From: Lentisphaerota bacterium
GTDB lineage: Bacteria; Verrucomicrobiota; Kiritimatiellia; CAIQIC01; Lenti-01
NCBI GenBank assembly: GCA_012514035.1
Contig: JAAZBB010000008.1
Coordinates: forward strand, 1 to 56,918
DNA: 56,918 bases
Reading direction: 5' to 3'
The notes beneath the pieces were generated by a model. The model ran no database searches, was not told where the DNA came from, and worked only from the letters and a program-made list of their open reading frames with translations. The translations under genes were made by a program, and so were the position numbers. Shown here piece by piece: positions 43,487 to 51,330 of the stretch; position 1 is the first letter of the stretch, and each line of letters opens with the position of its first letter.

Positions 43487-44718
43487 TGCGTGCCATGTTC
43501 CGGCTCCTTCCCTATCCTGTCTGCAGAATGAGGCCTGGCGCATATCTTCGGCTGGCAACGCTTTGGGCGGCAATGGTCGCGGCGGCTGTCATGGCCGCGC
43601 CCGCCCGCGCCCAGGAAGCGCAGGGCCCCGATGACTCCCCCGAGGCGCTCTACCAAAGCGGCCTGAGCCGGTTCGTCGCCGGCGACTTCGAACGCTCCCT
43701 CGAATTTCTCGACCAATTGGTCAAGGTGTTCGGCAAGGAACCGGAGCTGCGGCAGCAGCTCGACCTGGCGATGTACGCACGCGCCTGCGCGCTCTATAAT
43801 CTCGGGCGGCACGCGGACGCCATCCAGGCCTTCAACGACTACCTCGCCCAGTATCCGGAATCCAAATTCGCCGACGAAGCGCTCTTCCGCGTCGGCTCCG
43901 CTCACCAGCAGCTGGAAAAATACGACCTGGCCATTGGCGCCTTCCAAAAGCTCCGCTCCAGCTACCCGCGTTCCTCCTTCGCCGAGGATGCCCTCTACCA
44001 GACCGGCATCTGCCATCTGCTCCAGGAGCACAGCGCGATCGCCGCCGCCGCCTTCCAGGACTTCCTCCAACTCTATCCCGCCAGTCCCCTCTGGGGCCAA
44101 GCCGGCGCATTCCGCGCGCGGGCGCTTTTCGACGACGGCAAGGGAGCGGATGCCATTGCCATGCTCGAAACCATCGAACAGCGCCCGCGCTCCTGGGCTG
44201 TCGTCTCCTACGCCAACCTGCTCGCCTTCGAGATCGGCGACTTCATGTTCGACGACACGGAATATGAACTGGCCCTCAAGGCCTATCGCCGCGTCAAGCC
44301 CCGCCAGGCCATCCTGCGCCACCTGCAAAACGACGTGCAAACCCTTGCGGCCCGCCTCGCCGCCCTCCAGTCTGCCCGCCTGGATCCCCGCGACATCCAT
44401 TCCCGCTTCCAGGAGGAACGCCGCCTCGCCGGCGATCTCGCCCAGGCCCGGGAAATGGCCGCCAAGCTCGAGGCCCTGCCCGACTATGACGCCAACCTCT
44501 ACCATCGCATCGGCCGCTGCTTCTTCAACACCGACCGCTTCTGGGAAGCCCGCGCCGCCTTCATCCGCGTCGTCGCCATCGCCCAGGATGAAACCGTTCG
44601 CGAGGCCGGGCACTTCGACCTCATCCTCGCCATCTCCCGCCTCCGCCGTTTCGACGACCTCGTGCTCGAAGCCGACCGCTACCTTGCCACCTACGACCCC
44701 GCCGGGAAATGGGAATGA
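43486..44718 (+). CDS. Exported TPR protein
   Basis: This 410-residue protein has an N-terminal signal peptide (hydrophobic run to APARAQ, about residue 43) and tetratricopeptide repeats through most of its length (for example ALYQSGLSRFVAGDFERSLE, YNLGRHADAIQAFNDYLAQYP, LEKYDLAIGAFQKLRSSYP). It resembles YbgF/CpoB- or BamD-like periplasmic TPR proteins that accompany Tol systems. It is the first of three TPR genes before the ExbB/ExbD genes and overlaps the nitrilase stop by one base. Confidence 0.82.
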   Translation: MRAMFRLLPYPVCRMRPGAYLRLATLWAAMVAAAVMAAPARAQEAQGPDDSPEALYQSGLSRFVAGDFERSLEFLDQLVKVFGKEPELRQQLDLAMYARACALYNLGRHADAIQAFNDYLAQYPESKFADEALFRVGSAHQQLEKYDLAIGAFQKLRSSYPRSSFAEDALYQTGICHLLQEHSAIAAAAFQDFLQLYPASPLWGQAGAFRARALFDDGKGADAIAMLETIEQRPRSWAVVSYANLLAFEIGDFMFDDTEYELALKAYRRVKPRQAILRHLQNDVQTLAARLAALQSARLDPRDIHSRFQEERRLAGDLAQAREMAAKLEALPDYDANLYHRIGRCFFNTDRFWEARAAFIRVVAIAQDETVREAGHFDLILAISRLRRFDDLVLEADRYLATYDPAGKWE

Positions 44719-44765
44719 GAACAAAGGCCAGAGAGCAGAGGGCAGCGGTCAGGGAACGGATGACC

Positions 44766-45112
44766 TCCATATCCAATTTCCAATATCCAATATCCAACCG
44801 AACAAGTCCGGGCCACGTAGGAACGCCGCCCTCGTCGGGGACACCTCACGAACTGCAGCGCGGTATTTTCCATGCCGTGGAAAAAAGTTTTCCACACCGT
44901 GGAAAAAATGGGCCGGATTTTCCACACAATGGAAAAAATTTTCGCGGTTTTTCCACACAATGGAAAATCCGGCGGCGGCCGGACCTCACTGTGGAAAAAT
45001 ACTTTTGGGGAGACCCGACAGCCTGCCCGCCTGTGGCGTGGTCCGCGTCGGGCGGCTGCTCCGGCTGCTTACTTGATCATTGGAAATTGGACATGGGACA
45101 TTGGATATTGAG
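44766..45112. repeat. ATATTGG-family element with nested palindrome array
   Basis: The left arm (44766-44808) runs into CCAACCGAACAAGT. The right arm (45078-45112) begins after GGCTGCTTACTTGA. Between them sits a second copy of the palindrome array: TTTTCCA...TGGAAAA units start at 44866, 44888, 44918 and 44949, then a half unit ending GAAAAATACTTTT. Unit order and spacing match the array at 17342. The right arm overlaps the likely start codon and signal peptide of the next gene. Confidence 0.8.
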
Positions 45113-47429
45113 ATCGGCTTGCATCGCCGTTTTGCTGTGCGCCGCCCCCATGCAAGCCCGGGCCGCCGCCAAATGGGAAAAACTCGAAAACGCCGTCCTG
45201 GCCGATGGCTACATGGACGGCGACAGCTTCCACATCCGGCACAAGAACAAGGACCACATCATTCGCCTCTACTTCGTGGACACACCCGAAACGGACAAGA
45301 CCCACGAGGACCGCAACGCCGACCAGGCGGCCTACTTCGGCATCGACAACGCGCGGATCGTCGCGCTCGGCACCCAAGGCAAGAAATTCACCCGCCAGGC
45401 GCTCTCCGGCCGCAAATTCACGGTCTGGACGCGCTGGGAAGACGCCGCCGGCAGCAGTTCCCAGCCGCGCTACTTCGGCATCGTGCAGATCGGCAAGGAG
45501 GATCTCGGCGAACAACTGGTCGCTCACGGCCTCGCCCGCGTCTACGGGGCCTCCACCGTCCTGCCCAACGGCACCCCCGCCGGCACCCAGTTCGACCGCC
45601 TGCGCGGACTCGAACGCCGCGCCAAGGCCAAGCGTCTCGGCGGCTGGGCCGGCAAAAAGAAGTCCAAGGTGAAGGATGGCGTCGAAATCGCCCCCGCCGA
45701 GGGCATGTTCGAGGCCGCCACGGAAGAGAAGCCGCTGCCCGGCGAAACGCCCCCCTGGGTGCTGGAGGAAGAAGCCATCGAGGTCTACGCCGACAAGTGG
45801 GCCAACGTGCCCATCGTCGCCTTCCTGCGCGCCGAGGCGTTCATCAATACCGAACAATACGAAGATGCCGAGATCGAAATGCGCAAACTCGTGCGCCGCT
45901 TCCCCGAACATCCCCAAAAGGCCCGCATCGAGTTCTACCTGGCCCTGTCCATCGCCATGCAGGAACGCTTCGAGGAAGCCATCGAGCGCTTCCACGCCTG
46001 GCTGCAGGCCTGGCCCGGCCACGTACTCCAACCCGATGTCCAGTATTGGCTGCCCGTCAGCTTCTACTACAACGGCCAGCACGCCGAAGCCCTGCCCCTT
46101 TTCGAAACCTATGCCCAGAACAATCCCCTGAGCATCTACGCGCCCGAAGCCACCTACCGCGCCGCCTGCTGCCGCTACTCCCTCGAGGAATACGAACGCT
46201 GCGCCGCCGACCTCGCGGACTGGCTCGCGCAGAATCCCGAACACTACTTCCGCCACGAGGCCGCCATCATGCGCGGCGACGCCCTGGCCGTCCTCGGCGA
46301 GCTCGACGCCGCCAAGGTGGCCTATCACCTCGCCACCATCCCCGCCGCCGGGCCGTTCTACTACATGGCCCTCACCCAGCTCGCCCGCGTCTACAAGGCC
46401 CTCGGCGAAACCAACGACTACGTGGCCATGTCCAAGGACTTCGCCCAGTTCATCAAGGACATGCCCAACGACGGCAGCATCATCGACGCCGCCTACCACG
46501 CCGGCTGGGCCCTGCGCCAGATCAAACGCCCCGATCAGGCCCGCGACCTCTACTGGCAAATGATTCAACGCCACGGCAACACCCCCGCCTGGGAGGGCTT
46601 TGACCTCATGCTCGCCGACCTCGCCGGCATGTACCCGCGCGGCGCCGACGACTACGCCGCCGACCTGCGGACCCGCTACGACAAAGCCCTCACCGAACAG
46701 CGCCTGACCCTCGCCGCCCGCCTCGCCTGGGCCCAGGCCCGCCTCCTCCCCCCCGACCAGCAGGCGCGCCAGCTCGCCATCTTCGCCGGCCGCTTCAAGT
46801 CCGACTACCTCGGCGCCGAAACCCTCGTCTGGCTCGGACGCGCCTGGATCGAAAACGACATGCCCGCCAACGGCATCCCCAACCTTGAATTGCTCCTGGA
46901 GAAATATCCCGACTCCCGCCACGTGCCCGAAGCCCAGACCCTCCTCGCCCAGCAGGCCCTCGACCACCAGGAATACGAAACCGCCCTGCTCTATGCCCAG
47001 TCCGTCCTCGACAACGCCGCCGAAATCCAGTTCGTCTTCGAAGCCACCTTCTGCCGCGCCGAGGCCCTCCTGGGCCTGCAGCGCTACGGCGACGCCATCG
47101 CTGACTACAATGCCATCCTCGCCAACCGCGCCGCCCCGCGGCGCCTCAAGCCCGACGCTCTCCTCGGCATCGCCACCGCCCTCGAAGCCCAGAAGGAATA
47201 CGCCCAGGCCATCGCCTACTACCAGCGCATCTACGTCCTCTACGGCGCCTACCGCAGCGCCGTCGTCCAGGCCTACCTGCGCAGCGGCGAATGCTTCGAA
47301 AAACTCGGCGACCCGGCCGCCGCCCTCAATACCTACCGCGAATTCCTCGCAAGCGACTTCGCCCCCGGCACCGCCGCCGCCGCCATCGCCCGCCAACGCA
47401 TCGCTGCCCTCGCCGGAGGCGCGTCATGA
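45093..47429 (+). CDS. Exported SNase-like nuclease fused to TPR repeats
   Basis: This 778-residue protein begins with a signal peptide (MGHWILRSACIAVLLC) whose first codons lie in the repeat arm. Residues ~40-195 form a staphylococcal-nuclease-like (thermonuclease) domain: GYMDGDSFHIRH, IIRLYFVDTPETD (arginine at the SNase R35 position), QPRYFGIVQI (R87-like) and LVAHGLARVYG. The residue at the E43 position is unclear and may be substituted, so catalysis is uncertain. From about 240 to the end it is built of TPR-type repeats (YEDAEIEMRKLVRRFPEHP, YGDAIADYNAILA). The start at 45093 is the first ATG giving a signal peptide; the frame is open across the whole repeat element upstream. It overlaps the next gene by four bases (ATGA). 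Confidence 0.75.
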   Translation: MGHWILRSACIAVLLCAAPMQARAAAKWEKLENAVLADGYMDGDSFHIRHKNKDHIIRLYFVDTPETDKTHEDRNADQAAYFGIDNARIVALGTQGKKFTRQALSGRKFTVWTRWEDAAGSSSQPRYFGIVQIGKEDLGEQLVAHGLARVYGASTVLPNGTPAGTQFDRLRGLERRAKAKRLGGWAGKKKSKVKDGVEIAPAEGMFEAATEEKPLPGETPPWVLEEEAIEVYADKWANVPIVAFLRAEAFINTEQYEDAEIEMRKLVRRFPEHPQKARIEFYLALSIAMQERFEEAIERFHAWLQAWPGHVLQPDVQYWLPVSFYYNGQHAEALPLFETYAQNNPLSIYAPEATYRAACCRYSLEEYERCAADLADWLAQNPEHYFRHEAAIMRGDALAVLGELDAAKVAYHLATIPAAGPFYYMALTQLARVYKALGETNDYVAMSKDFAQFIKDMPNDGSIIDAAYHAGWALRQIKRPDQARDLYWQMIQRHGNTPAWEGFDLMLADLAGMYPRGADDYAADLRTRYDKALTEQRLTLAARLAWAQARLLPPDQQARQLAIFAGRFKSDYLGAETLVWLGRAWIENDMPANGIPNLELLLEKYPDSRHVPEAQTLLAQQALDHQEYETALLYAQSVLDNAAEIQFVFEATFCRAEALLGLQRYGDAIADYNAILANRAAPRRLKPDALLGIATALEAQKEYAQAIAYYQRIYVLYGAYRSAVVQAYLRSGECFEKLGDPAAALNTYREFLASDFAPGTAAAAIARQRIAALAGGAS

Positions 47430-48460
47430 TCAGAAGTCAGCAGATAGGAGTCAGGAGTCTGGAGTCTGGAGTTCGGAATTCTTCATTTGGATATTGGATA
47501 TTGAATCTTCTTTCCTTGTCTCCCCGCCGCTTCCCCCGCCCCGCCGGCTGGCTTCTTCTCGCCGTTCTGGTTGCCCAAACAGCGGCCGCCCAGCTCGGTC
47601 CCTACCCCATCCGGACCAAGCAAACGTCGCTCGAAGCCTCCCTCGTCAAGCGCGATGGCGACATCCTTTGGGTCGAACGCAAATCCGCCAACGGCCTGCG
47701 CGCCCCGCAGATCGGCCTGCCTGTGGCGGACATTGTGCAAATCCAGATGCCGCGGCCCGCGTTCTTCGATGCCGTGGAAAAAATCCGCGCCGCGCCCACC
47801 GCCACCGAGGCGCAGTTTGCCTCCGCCCATTCCGCGCTCGACAAGTTCATCCTGCAGACCCGCTCCTTCCGCAACCTTCCGGGCATCCGCGCCAACGAGG
47901 CCATCCTGCTCAAGGGTCGCCTCTACGATGCCAAGGGCCTCTGGCGCGAAGCCCTCCGCTATTACGAGGATGTCGTCACCCAGGCCCCCGGCACGCCGCT
48001 CGCCACCCGGGCGCAGATCTTCGCCGGCATCGCCTATGCCAAGGGCCAGGATTGGCAGTTCGCCATCGAGTACCTGGGCGCCGCACCCCTGCCGGAAGAC
48101 GATGAGGAACTGCTCTCCCGCCTGCTCTTCGCCCGCGGCGACGTCTTTTTCGCCCTCGAGAACTACGATCACGCCCTCCTGTCCTACCTGCCCCTCGTGG
48201 TCTTCTATCCGTACATCTACAACAACGAGCCGCGCGCCCTCGCCGCCGCCCTCGGCTGCTATGCCAAGCTCCGCGAATGGGAACCTCTTTATCGCACCAT
48301 CCAGGAGATCAAGAAAAACTATCCCGGCACCCCCGCCGACCAGACCGCCGACGAATTCCTCGCCGAATACGAAACGGATCTCCGCCAGGCCGGCCAGTTC
48401 GTCGATGCCGCCAACATCACCTCCACGGATGCCTCCGCCCCCGCCAAGGTGAAACCATGA
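47426..48460 (+). CDS. Exported TPR protein with repeat-derived N-terminus
   Basis: This 344-residue protein is co-translated with the preceding gene (ATGA overlap). Its first ~30 codons consist of an AGTCTGG-type tandem repeat and an ATATTGG arm, translated in frame. A signal-peptide-like segment (GWLLLAVLVAQTAAAQ) follows, then a small domain (IRTKQTSLEASLVKRDGDIL) and TPR repeats (LKGRLYDAKGLWREALRYYE, FARGDVFFALENYDHALLSY). A downstream non-ATG start just before the signal segment is possible. It belongs to the Tol-like operon. Confidence 0.72.
   Translation: MIRSQQIGVRSLESGVRNSSFGYWILNLLSLSPRRFPRPAGWLLLAVLVAQTAAAQLGPYPIRTKQTSLEASLVKRDGDILWVERKSANGLRAPQIGLPVADIVQIQMPRPAFFDAVEKIRAAPTATEAQFASAHSALDKFILQTRSFRNLPGIRANEAILLKGRLYDAKGLWREALRYYEDVVTQAPGTPLATRAQIFAGIAYAKGQDWQFAIEYLGAAPLPEDDEELLSRLLFARGDVFFALENYDHALLSYLPLVVFYPYIYNNEPRALAAALGCYAKLREWEPLYRTIQEIKKNYPGTPADQTADEFLAEYETDLRQAGQFVDAANITSTDASAPAKVKP
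47431..47506. repeat. AGTCTGG tandem repeat and solo ATATTGG arm inside a gene start
   Basis: GTCAGGAGTCTGGAGTCTGG and similar heptamers (about 47431-47476) are followed by ATTTGGATATTGGATATTG (47485-47503). Both lie within the 5' end of the TPR gene at 47426. No left arm is seen, so this is a partial copy of the family. Confidence 0.65.
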
Positions 48461-48467
48461 AAGCGTC

Positions 48468-48612
48468 AATGTCCAATATCCAATATCCGATATCCAAACG
48501 AACAAGTTCGAACCAGGGCTGTTCTGTAGCCCGGCTCGCTGAGCCGGGTGGCCGTTCCGGCTGCTTACTTGAACATTGGATATTGAATATTGGATGTTGG
48601 ATATTGAAATTT
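48468..48612. repeat. ATATTGG-family inverted-repeat element, gene-less copy
   Basis: The left arm (48468-48507) ends CCAAACGAACAAGT. The middle has a perfect 8-bp hairpin CCCGGCTC/GAGCCGGG (48530-48548). The right arm starts GGCTGCTTACTTGAACATTGG and runs in GGATATTG units to 48612. The element lies between the third TPR gene and exbB. It shares its inner arm ends (CGAACAAGT and GCTTACTTGA) with the copy at 44766-45112. Confidence 0.8.
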
Positions 48613-48653
48613 CTTTCTCCATCTCAAATGCTCCCGCCACAAGGAATCACACC

Positions 48654-49436
48654 ATGAAAAAATTCATCCTCATCGCCGCCCTTTTGCTGCCCCTGCCCAT
48701 CCTCGCCCAGGAGCCGCCGCCGCCCGCGCCGCCGGCGGAACAGCCCGCCCCCCCCCCCCAGAAAATGACCCTCTGGGACCTGATCAAGGTCGGCGGCTGG
48801 GCCATGTGGCCCCTCGGGCTCTGTTCCATCGGCCTCGTTTCCATGGTCATCATCAACCTCCGGATGGTCAGCCGCCGCAACCTCATGCCCGTCGGCGTGG
48901 TCGTGCCCCTGCGGGCCGCGGCCGAACAGCGCGACGTCGGCCAGATGTACACCCTCTGCCGCACCGCCCCCAATCTTTTCACCAACGGCCTCCTGCCCGG
49001 CCTGCGCAAGCTGAATCCCGACGATCCCATGGCCTCCAAGCCCGACATGGAGGCCGGCATCGCCGAGGCCGTCGCCCGCGAGGAGGCCCAGGTCGGCTTC
49101 TGGATCAACTTCCTCTCGCTCATCACCGGCGTCGCCCCCATGATCGGCCTGCTGGGCACCGTCTCCGGCATGATCGGCGCCTTCCAGAAGATCGGCATGG
49201 GCGGCATGGGCAAGCCCGAACTGCTCGCCGCCAACATCGGCGAGGCCCTCATCACCACCGCCGCCGGCCTCATCATCGCCATCCCCGCCATGTTCGCCTA
49301 CTTCCTCTTCCGCAACAGCCTCTCGCGCATCGTGCGCGACGCCGAGGGCGAATACTCCGCCATCCTCGACGCCCTCACCGGCTCCGGCGACCTCTTCGCC
49401 GAAGCCGCCGCCGCCCCCGTCGAAAACGAAACGTAA
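48654..49436 (+). CDS. MotA/TolQ/ExbB-type proton channel protein
   Basis: This is a 260-residue inner-membrane protein. After a signal-like first segment and a Pro-rich linker (PPPPAPPAEQPAPPPQ) come three membrane helices: WAMWPLGLCSIGLVSMVII, then INFLSLITGVAPMIGLLGTV with the family's GLLGTVSGMIGAF motif, and GEALITTAAGLIIAIPAMFA. It would form the proton-driven motor with the two ExbD-like proteins downstream. The start has an AAGGAAT site. Its stop codon overlaps the left inverted repeat of the GxxExxY cassette, which separates it from exbD by 470 bp. Confidence 0.9.
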   Translation: MKKFILIAALLLPLPILAQEPPPPAPPAEQPAPPPQKMTLWDLIKVGGWAMWPLGLCSIGLVSMVIINLRMVSRRNLMPVGVVVPLRAAAEQRDVGQMYTLCRTAPNLFTNGLLPGLRKLNPDDPMASKPDMEAGIAEAVAREEAQVGFWINFLSLITGVAPMIGLLGTVSGMIGAFQKIGMGGMGKPELLAANIGEALITTAAGLIIAIPAMFAYFLFRNSLSRIVRDAEGEYSAILDALTGSGDLFAEAAAAPVENET

Positions 49437-49898
49437 ACCACAGAGGACCACAGAGGGTCACAGAGAAAACCTGATGAAGGTAGAAAAACCAGAAAACCGC
49501 GATTCGCTGACAGAGAAGGTTATCGGGTGTGCGATCGAAGTGCACCGGATTCTCGGTCCGGGGCTGCTGGAATCCGCCTATCAACGTTGCTTGGTTTTCG
49601 AATTGCAGAAACAGGGGCTTCACGTCGAAGTCGAAGTCCCCATCCCCATTGAATATAAAGGCGAAATGCTGGATTGCGGTTATCGCGCAGACATCCTGGT
49701 CGAACGCTCTCTTTTGCTGGAATTGAAGGCCGCGGAAACCATTCTCCCCATTCACCAGGCCCAAGTGCTGACGAATATGAAGATATCCGGGATCCACCTT
49801 GGCCTGCTGATCAACTTCCACCAAACTCGCCTGATTGATGGCTTGAAAAGGTTTATCCTATGACCCCCCTCTGTGAAACTCTGTGGCCCTCTGTGGTT
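49436..49898. mobile_element. GxxExxY cassette bounded by 30-bp inverted repeats
   Basis: The left end at 49436-49465 (starting AACCACAGAGGACCACAGAG) and the reverse complement of the right end at 49869-49898 match at 27 of 30 positions. Each arm is itself three CCACAGAG-like repeats. The 463-bp unit contains only the GxxExxY gene and sits exactly between exbB and exbD, the left arm overlapping the exbB stop codon and the right arm ending eight bases before the exbD start. No transposase is encoded. Neat insertion into an operon suggests a mobile unit, but mobility is inferred. Confidence 0.65.
49474..49863 (+). CDS. GxxExxY protein, predicted PD-(D/E)XK nuclease
   Basis: This 129-residue protein has the family signature GLLESAY (G30-Y36 region). 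A PD-(D/E)XK-type nuclease core is visible as YRADILVE (D73) and LLELKA (E83, K85), with an early helix carrying EKVIGCAIEVHRILGPG. The family (TIGR04256) is widespread in PVC and other environmental bacteria, often in several copies, with no known function. Here it is cytoplasmic, unrelated to the surrounding Tol-like genes, and enclosed in inverted repeats, so it is probably the cargo or driver of a small mobile unit. Confidence 0.9.
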   Translation: MKVEKPENRDSLTEKVIGCAIEVHRILGPGLLESAYQRCLVFELQKQGLHVEVEVPIPIEYKGEMLDCGYRADILVERSLLLELKAAETILPIHQAQVLTNMKISGIHLGLLINFHQTRLIDGLKRFIL

Positions 49899-49906
49899 GA
49901 ATTGCC

Positions 49907-50371
49907 ATGAAACTCCGCCCGCCCGCCGAGCCCGAAGCCACCATCGACATGACCCCGATGATCGATTGCGTCTTCCTGCTGCTGATCTTCTTCATGATCG
50001 CCGCGACCATGAGCAAGGTTGACCTCACCCCCGAGGTCAAGCTGCCGATCGCCCCCAAGGCGGCCATCCCGGAAGACCTGCGCGGGCGCGGCGTGGTCAA
50101 CATCGTCCCGCTGGGCACGCCCGCCGGAGGCGGCGCCACCTCCGAGGCCACGCCTTTCATCATCGCCGGCCAGCTCGTGGACGAACCGGGCCTGGTGAAG
50201 GCCATCGCCGACCGCCGCGCCACCGAGCCGGACCTGCGCGTCTACCTGCGCGTGGACCGCAACGCCGAATTCAAGATCGTCAAGCGCGCCATCCGCGCCT
50301 GCGCCCACGCCGGCATCTTCGACCTCATTTTCGGCACCTTCCAGAGCGAGTCCGCCGGGGGAGGCCCCTGA
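49907..50371 (+). CDS. ExbD/TolR-type protein 1
   Basis: This 154-residue inner-membrane protein has one N-terminal membrane helix carrying the essential aspartate (TPMIDCVFLLLIFFM, D20) and a periplasmic domain. It works with the ExbB/TolQ-like channel to turn proton flow into movement. Its stop overlaps the start of the second ExbD gene (ATGA). The right arm of the GxxExxY cassette lies immediately upstream, where the original exbB-exbD junction would have been. Confidence 0.9.
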   Translation: MKLRPPAEPEATIDMTPMIDCVFLLLIFFMIAATMSKVDLTPEVKLPIAPKAAIPEDLRGRGVVNIVPLGTPAGGGATSEATPFIIAGQLVDEPGLVKAIADRRATEPDLRVYLRVDRNAEFKIVKRAIRACAHAGIFDLIFGTFQSESAGGGP

Positions 50372-50814
50372 TGAAACTCCGCCGCCAGCCCGACCCCAAG
50401 GCGGAGGTCGCCATGACCCCGCTCATCGACTGCGTCTTCCTCCTGCTCGTCTTCTTCATGGTCTCCACCACCTTCAACAAGCAGGAGGCCGACATCTCCT
50501 TCGCCCTGCCCGGCACCGCCGACCAGGCCGACGCCGTCGAAATCCCCGACGAACAGATCATCCAGATCACCGAAAACGGCAACGTCTTCCTCAACGACCT
50601 CGAATACGATGCGCCCACCGACTCCGACATGCCCGAGTTGGTCAAGACCCTCATCCTGTTCCGCCAGACGGCCGAGGCCAACAAGGTCCCGGCCATGATC
50701 ACCATCGCCCCTGAAGACAACGTCAAACAGCAGCGCGTGGTGGATGTCCTCAACGCCTGCACCGCCGCCAAAATCGCCAACGTGACCTTCGCGGTGGGAG
50801 ATGATGAAAGCTGA
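50371..50814 (+). CDS. ExbD/TolR-type protein 2
   Basis: This second 147-residue ExbD homolog has a membrane helix with D20 (TPLIDCVFLLLVFFM) and a periplasmic domain (DEQIIQITENGNVFLND). Paired ExbD genes after one ExbB are common in PVC bacteria. It overlaps the preceding gene by four bases, and its own stop overlaps the start of the four-helix-bundle gene by one base (TGATG). Confidence 0.9.
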   Translation: MKLRRQPDPKAEVAMTPLIDCVFLLLVFFMVSTTFNKQEADISFALPGTADQADAVEIPDEQIIQITENGNVFLNDLEYDAPTDSDMPELVKTLILFRQTAEANKVPAMITIAPEDNVKQQRVVDVLNACTAAKIANVTFAVGDDES

Positions 50815-51257
50815 TGTTGAAGAAACGTAAATCTCAATATCCAATATCCAATGTCCAATATCCACTGTCCAAGGATGGACAAAGCCCGTTGGTCAAAGAA
50901 GGCATATACGATTGGGAGGATCGTCTAATTGAATACGCCGTACGCATTATCCGGCCTTCAGAGGCTTTGCCCTCCACCAAGGCGGGCCCCCATGTGGCCG
51001 GCCAGATCCTCCGCAGCGGCACCTCCCCCGCCCCAAACTACGGGGAAGCCCAAACGGCGGAGTCTGCCGCCGATTTCATCCATAAACTGAAGATCGCGCT
51101 CAAAGAACTCCGGGAATCCGGAATCTGGCTTCGGATCATCGCGAAGGCGCACATGGTCAAATCAGCATCCCTTCTCACCCCGTTGCTGCATGAAACAGAT
51201 GAACTGATCGCCATTGCATTCACCAGCATTCAAACCGCCAAGCAACGCAAGTCTTGA
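50814..51257 (+). CDS. Four-helix-bundle protein of the S23/IVP family
   Basis: This is a 147-residue protein whose core (about residues 35-135) is the S23 type: RLIEYAVRIIRPSEALP, AGQILRSGTSPAPNYGEAQ, DFIHKLKIALKELRESGIWL. Members are known from intervening sequences in 23S rRNA genes and are thought to bind nucleic acid. The first ~20 residues (SQYPISNVQYPLS) are only the inverted-repeat arm read through, so the true start may be a TTG near 50891; I give the ATG at 50814, which overlaps the exbD stop. The gene is enclosed by ATATTGG-family inverted repeats inside the Tol-like operon. Confidence 0.8.
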   Translation: MLKKRKSQYPISNVQYPLSKDGQSPLVKEGIYDWEDRLIEYAVRIIRPSEALPSTKAGPHVAGQILRSGTSPAPNYGEAQTAESAADFIHKLKIALKELRESGIWLRIIAKAHMVKSASLLTPLLHETDELIAIAFTSIQTAKQRKS

Positions 51258-51315
51258 TCATGGCTCCTATTTGGACATTGGATATTGGATATTGGATATT
51301 GAATATTGAGATTTC
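50829..51315. mobile_element. ATATTGG-family element carrying the four-helix-bundle gene
   Basis: The left end starts AAATCTCAATATCCAATA (50829-50871), and the right end (51271-51315) finishes ATATTGAGATTT; the outer 12 bases are a perfect inverted repeat and the arms stay largely complementary for about 40 bases. The only gene inside is the S23/IVP-type protein. The unit lies between exbD2 and the VWA gene. Gene-less copies with the same arms occur at 17513, 44766 and 48468, so this may be the coding form of the family. No transposase is encoded. Confidence 0.65.
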
Positions 51316-51330
51316 CGTCGGGAGGCCGTC

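Noticed and set aside
45069-47396. 775-codon minus-strand frame opposite the nuclease-TPR gene
   Set aside because: Antisense shadow of a GC-rich TPR gene; Gly/Val/Glu-rich with no motif.
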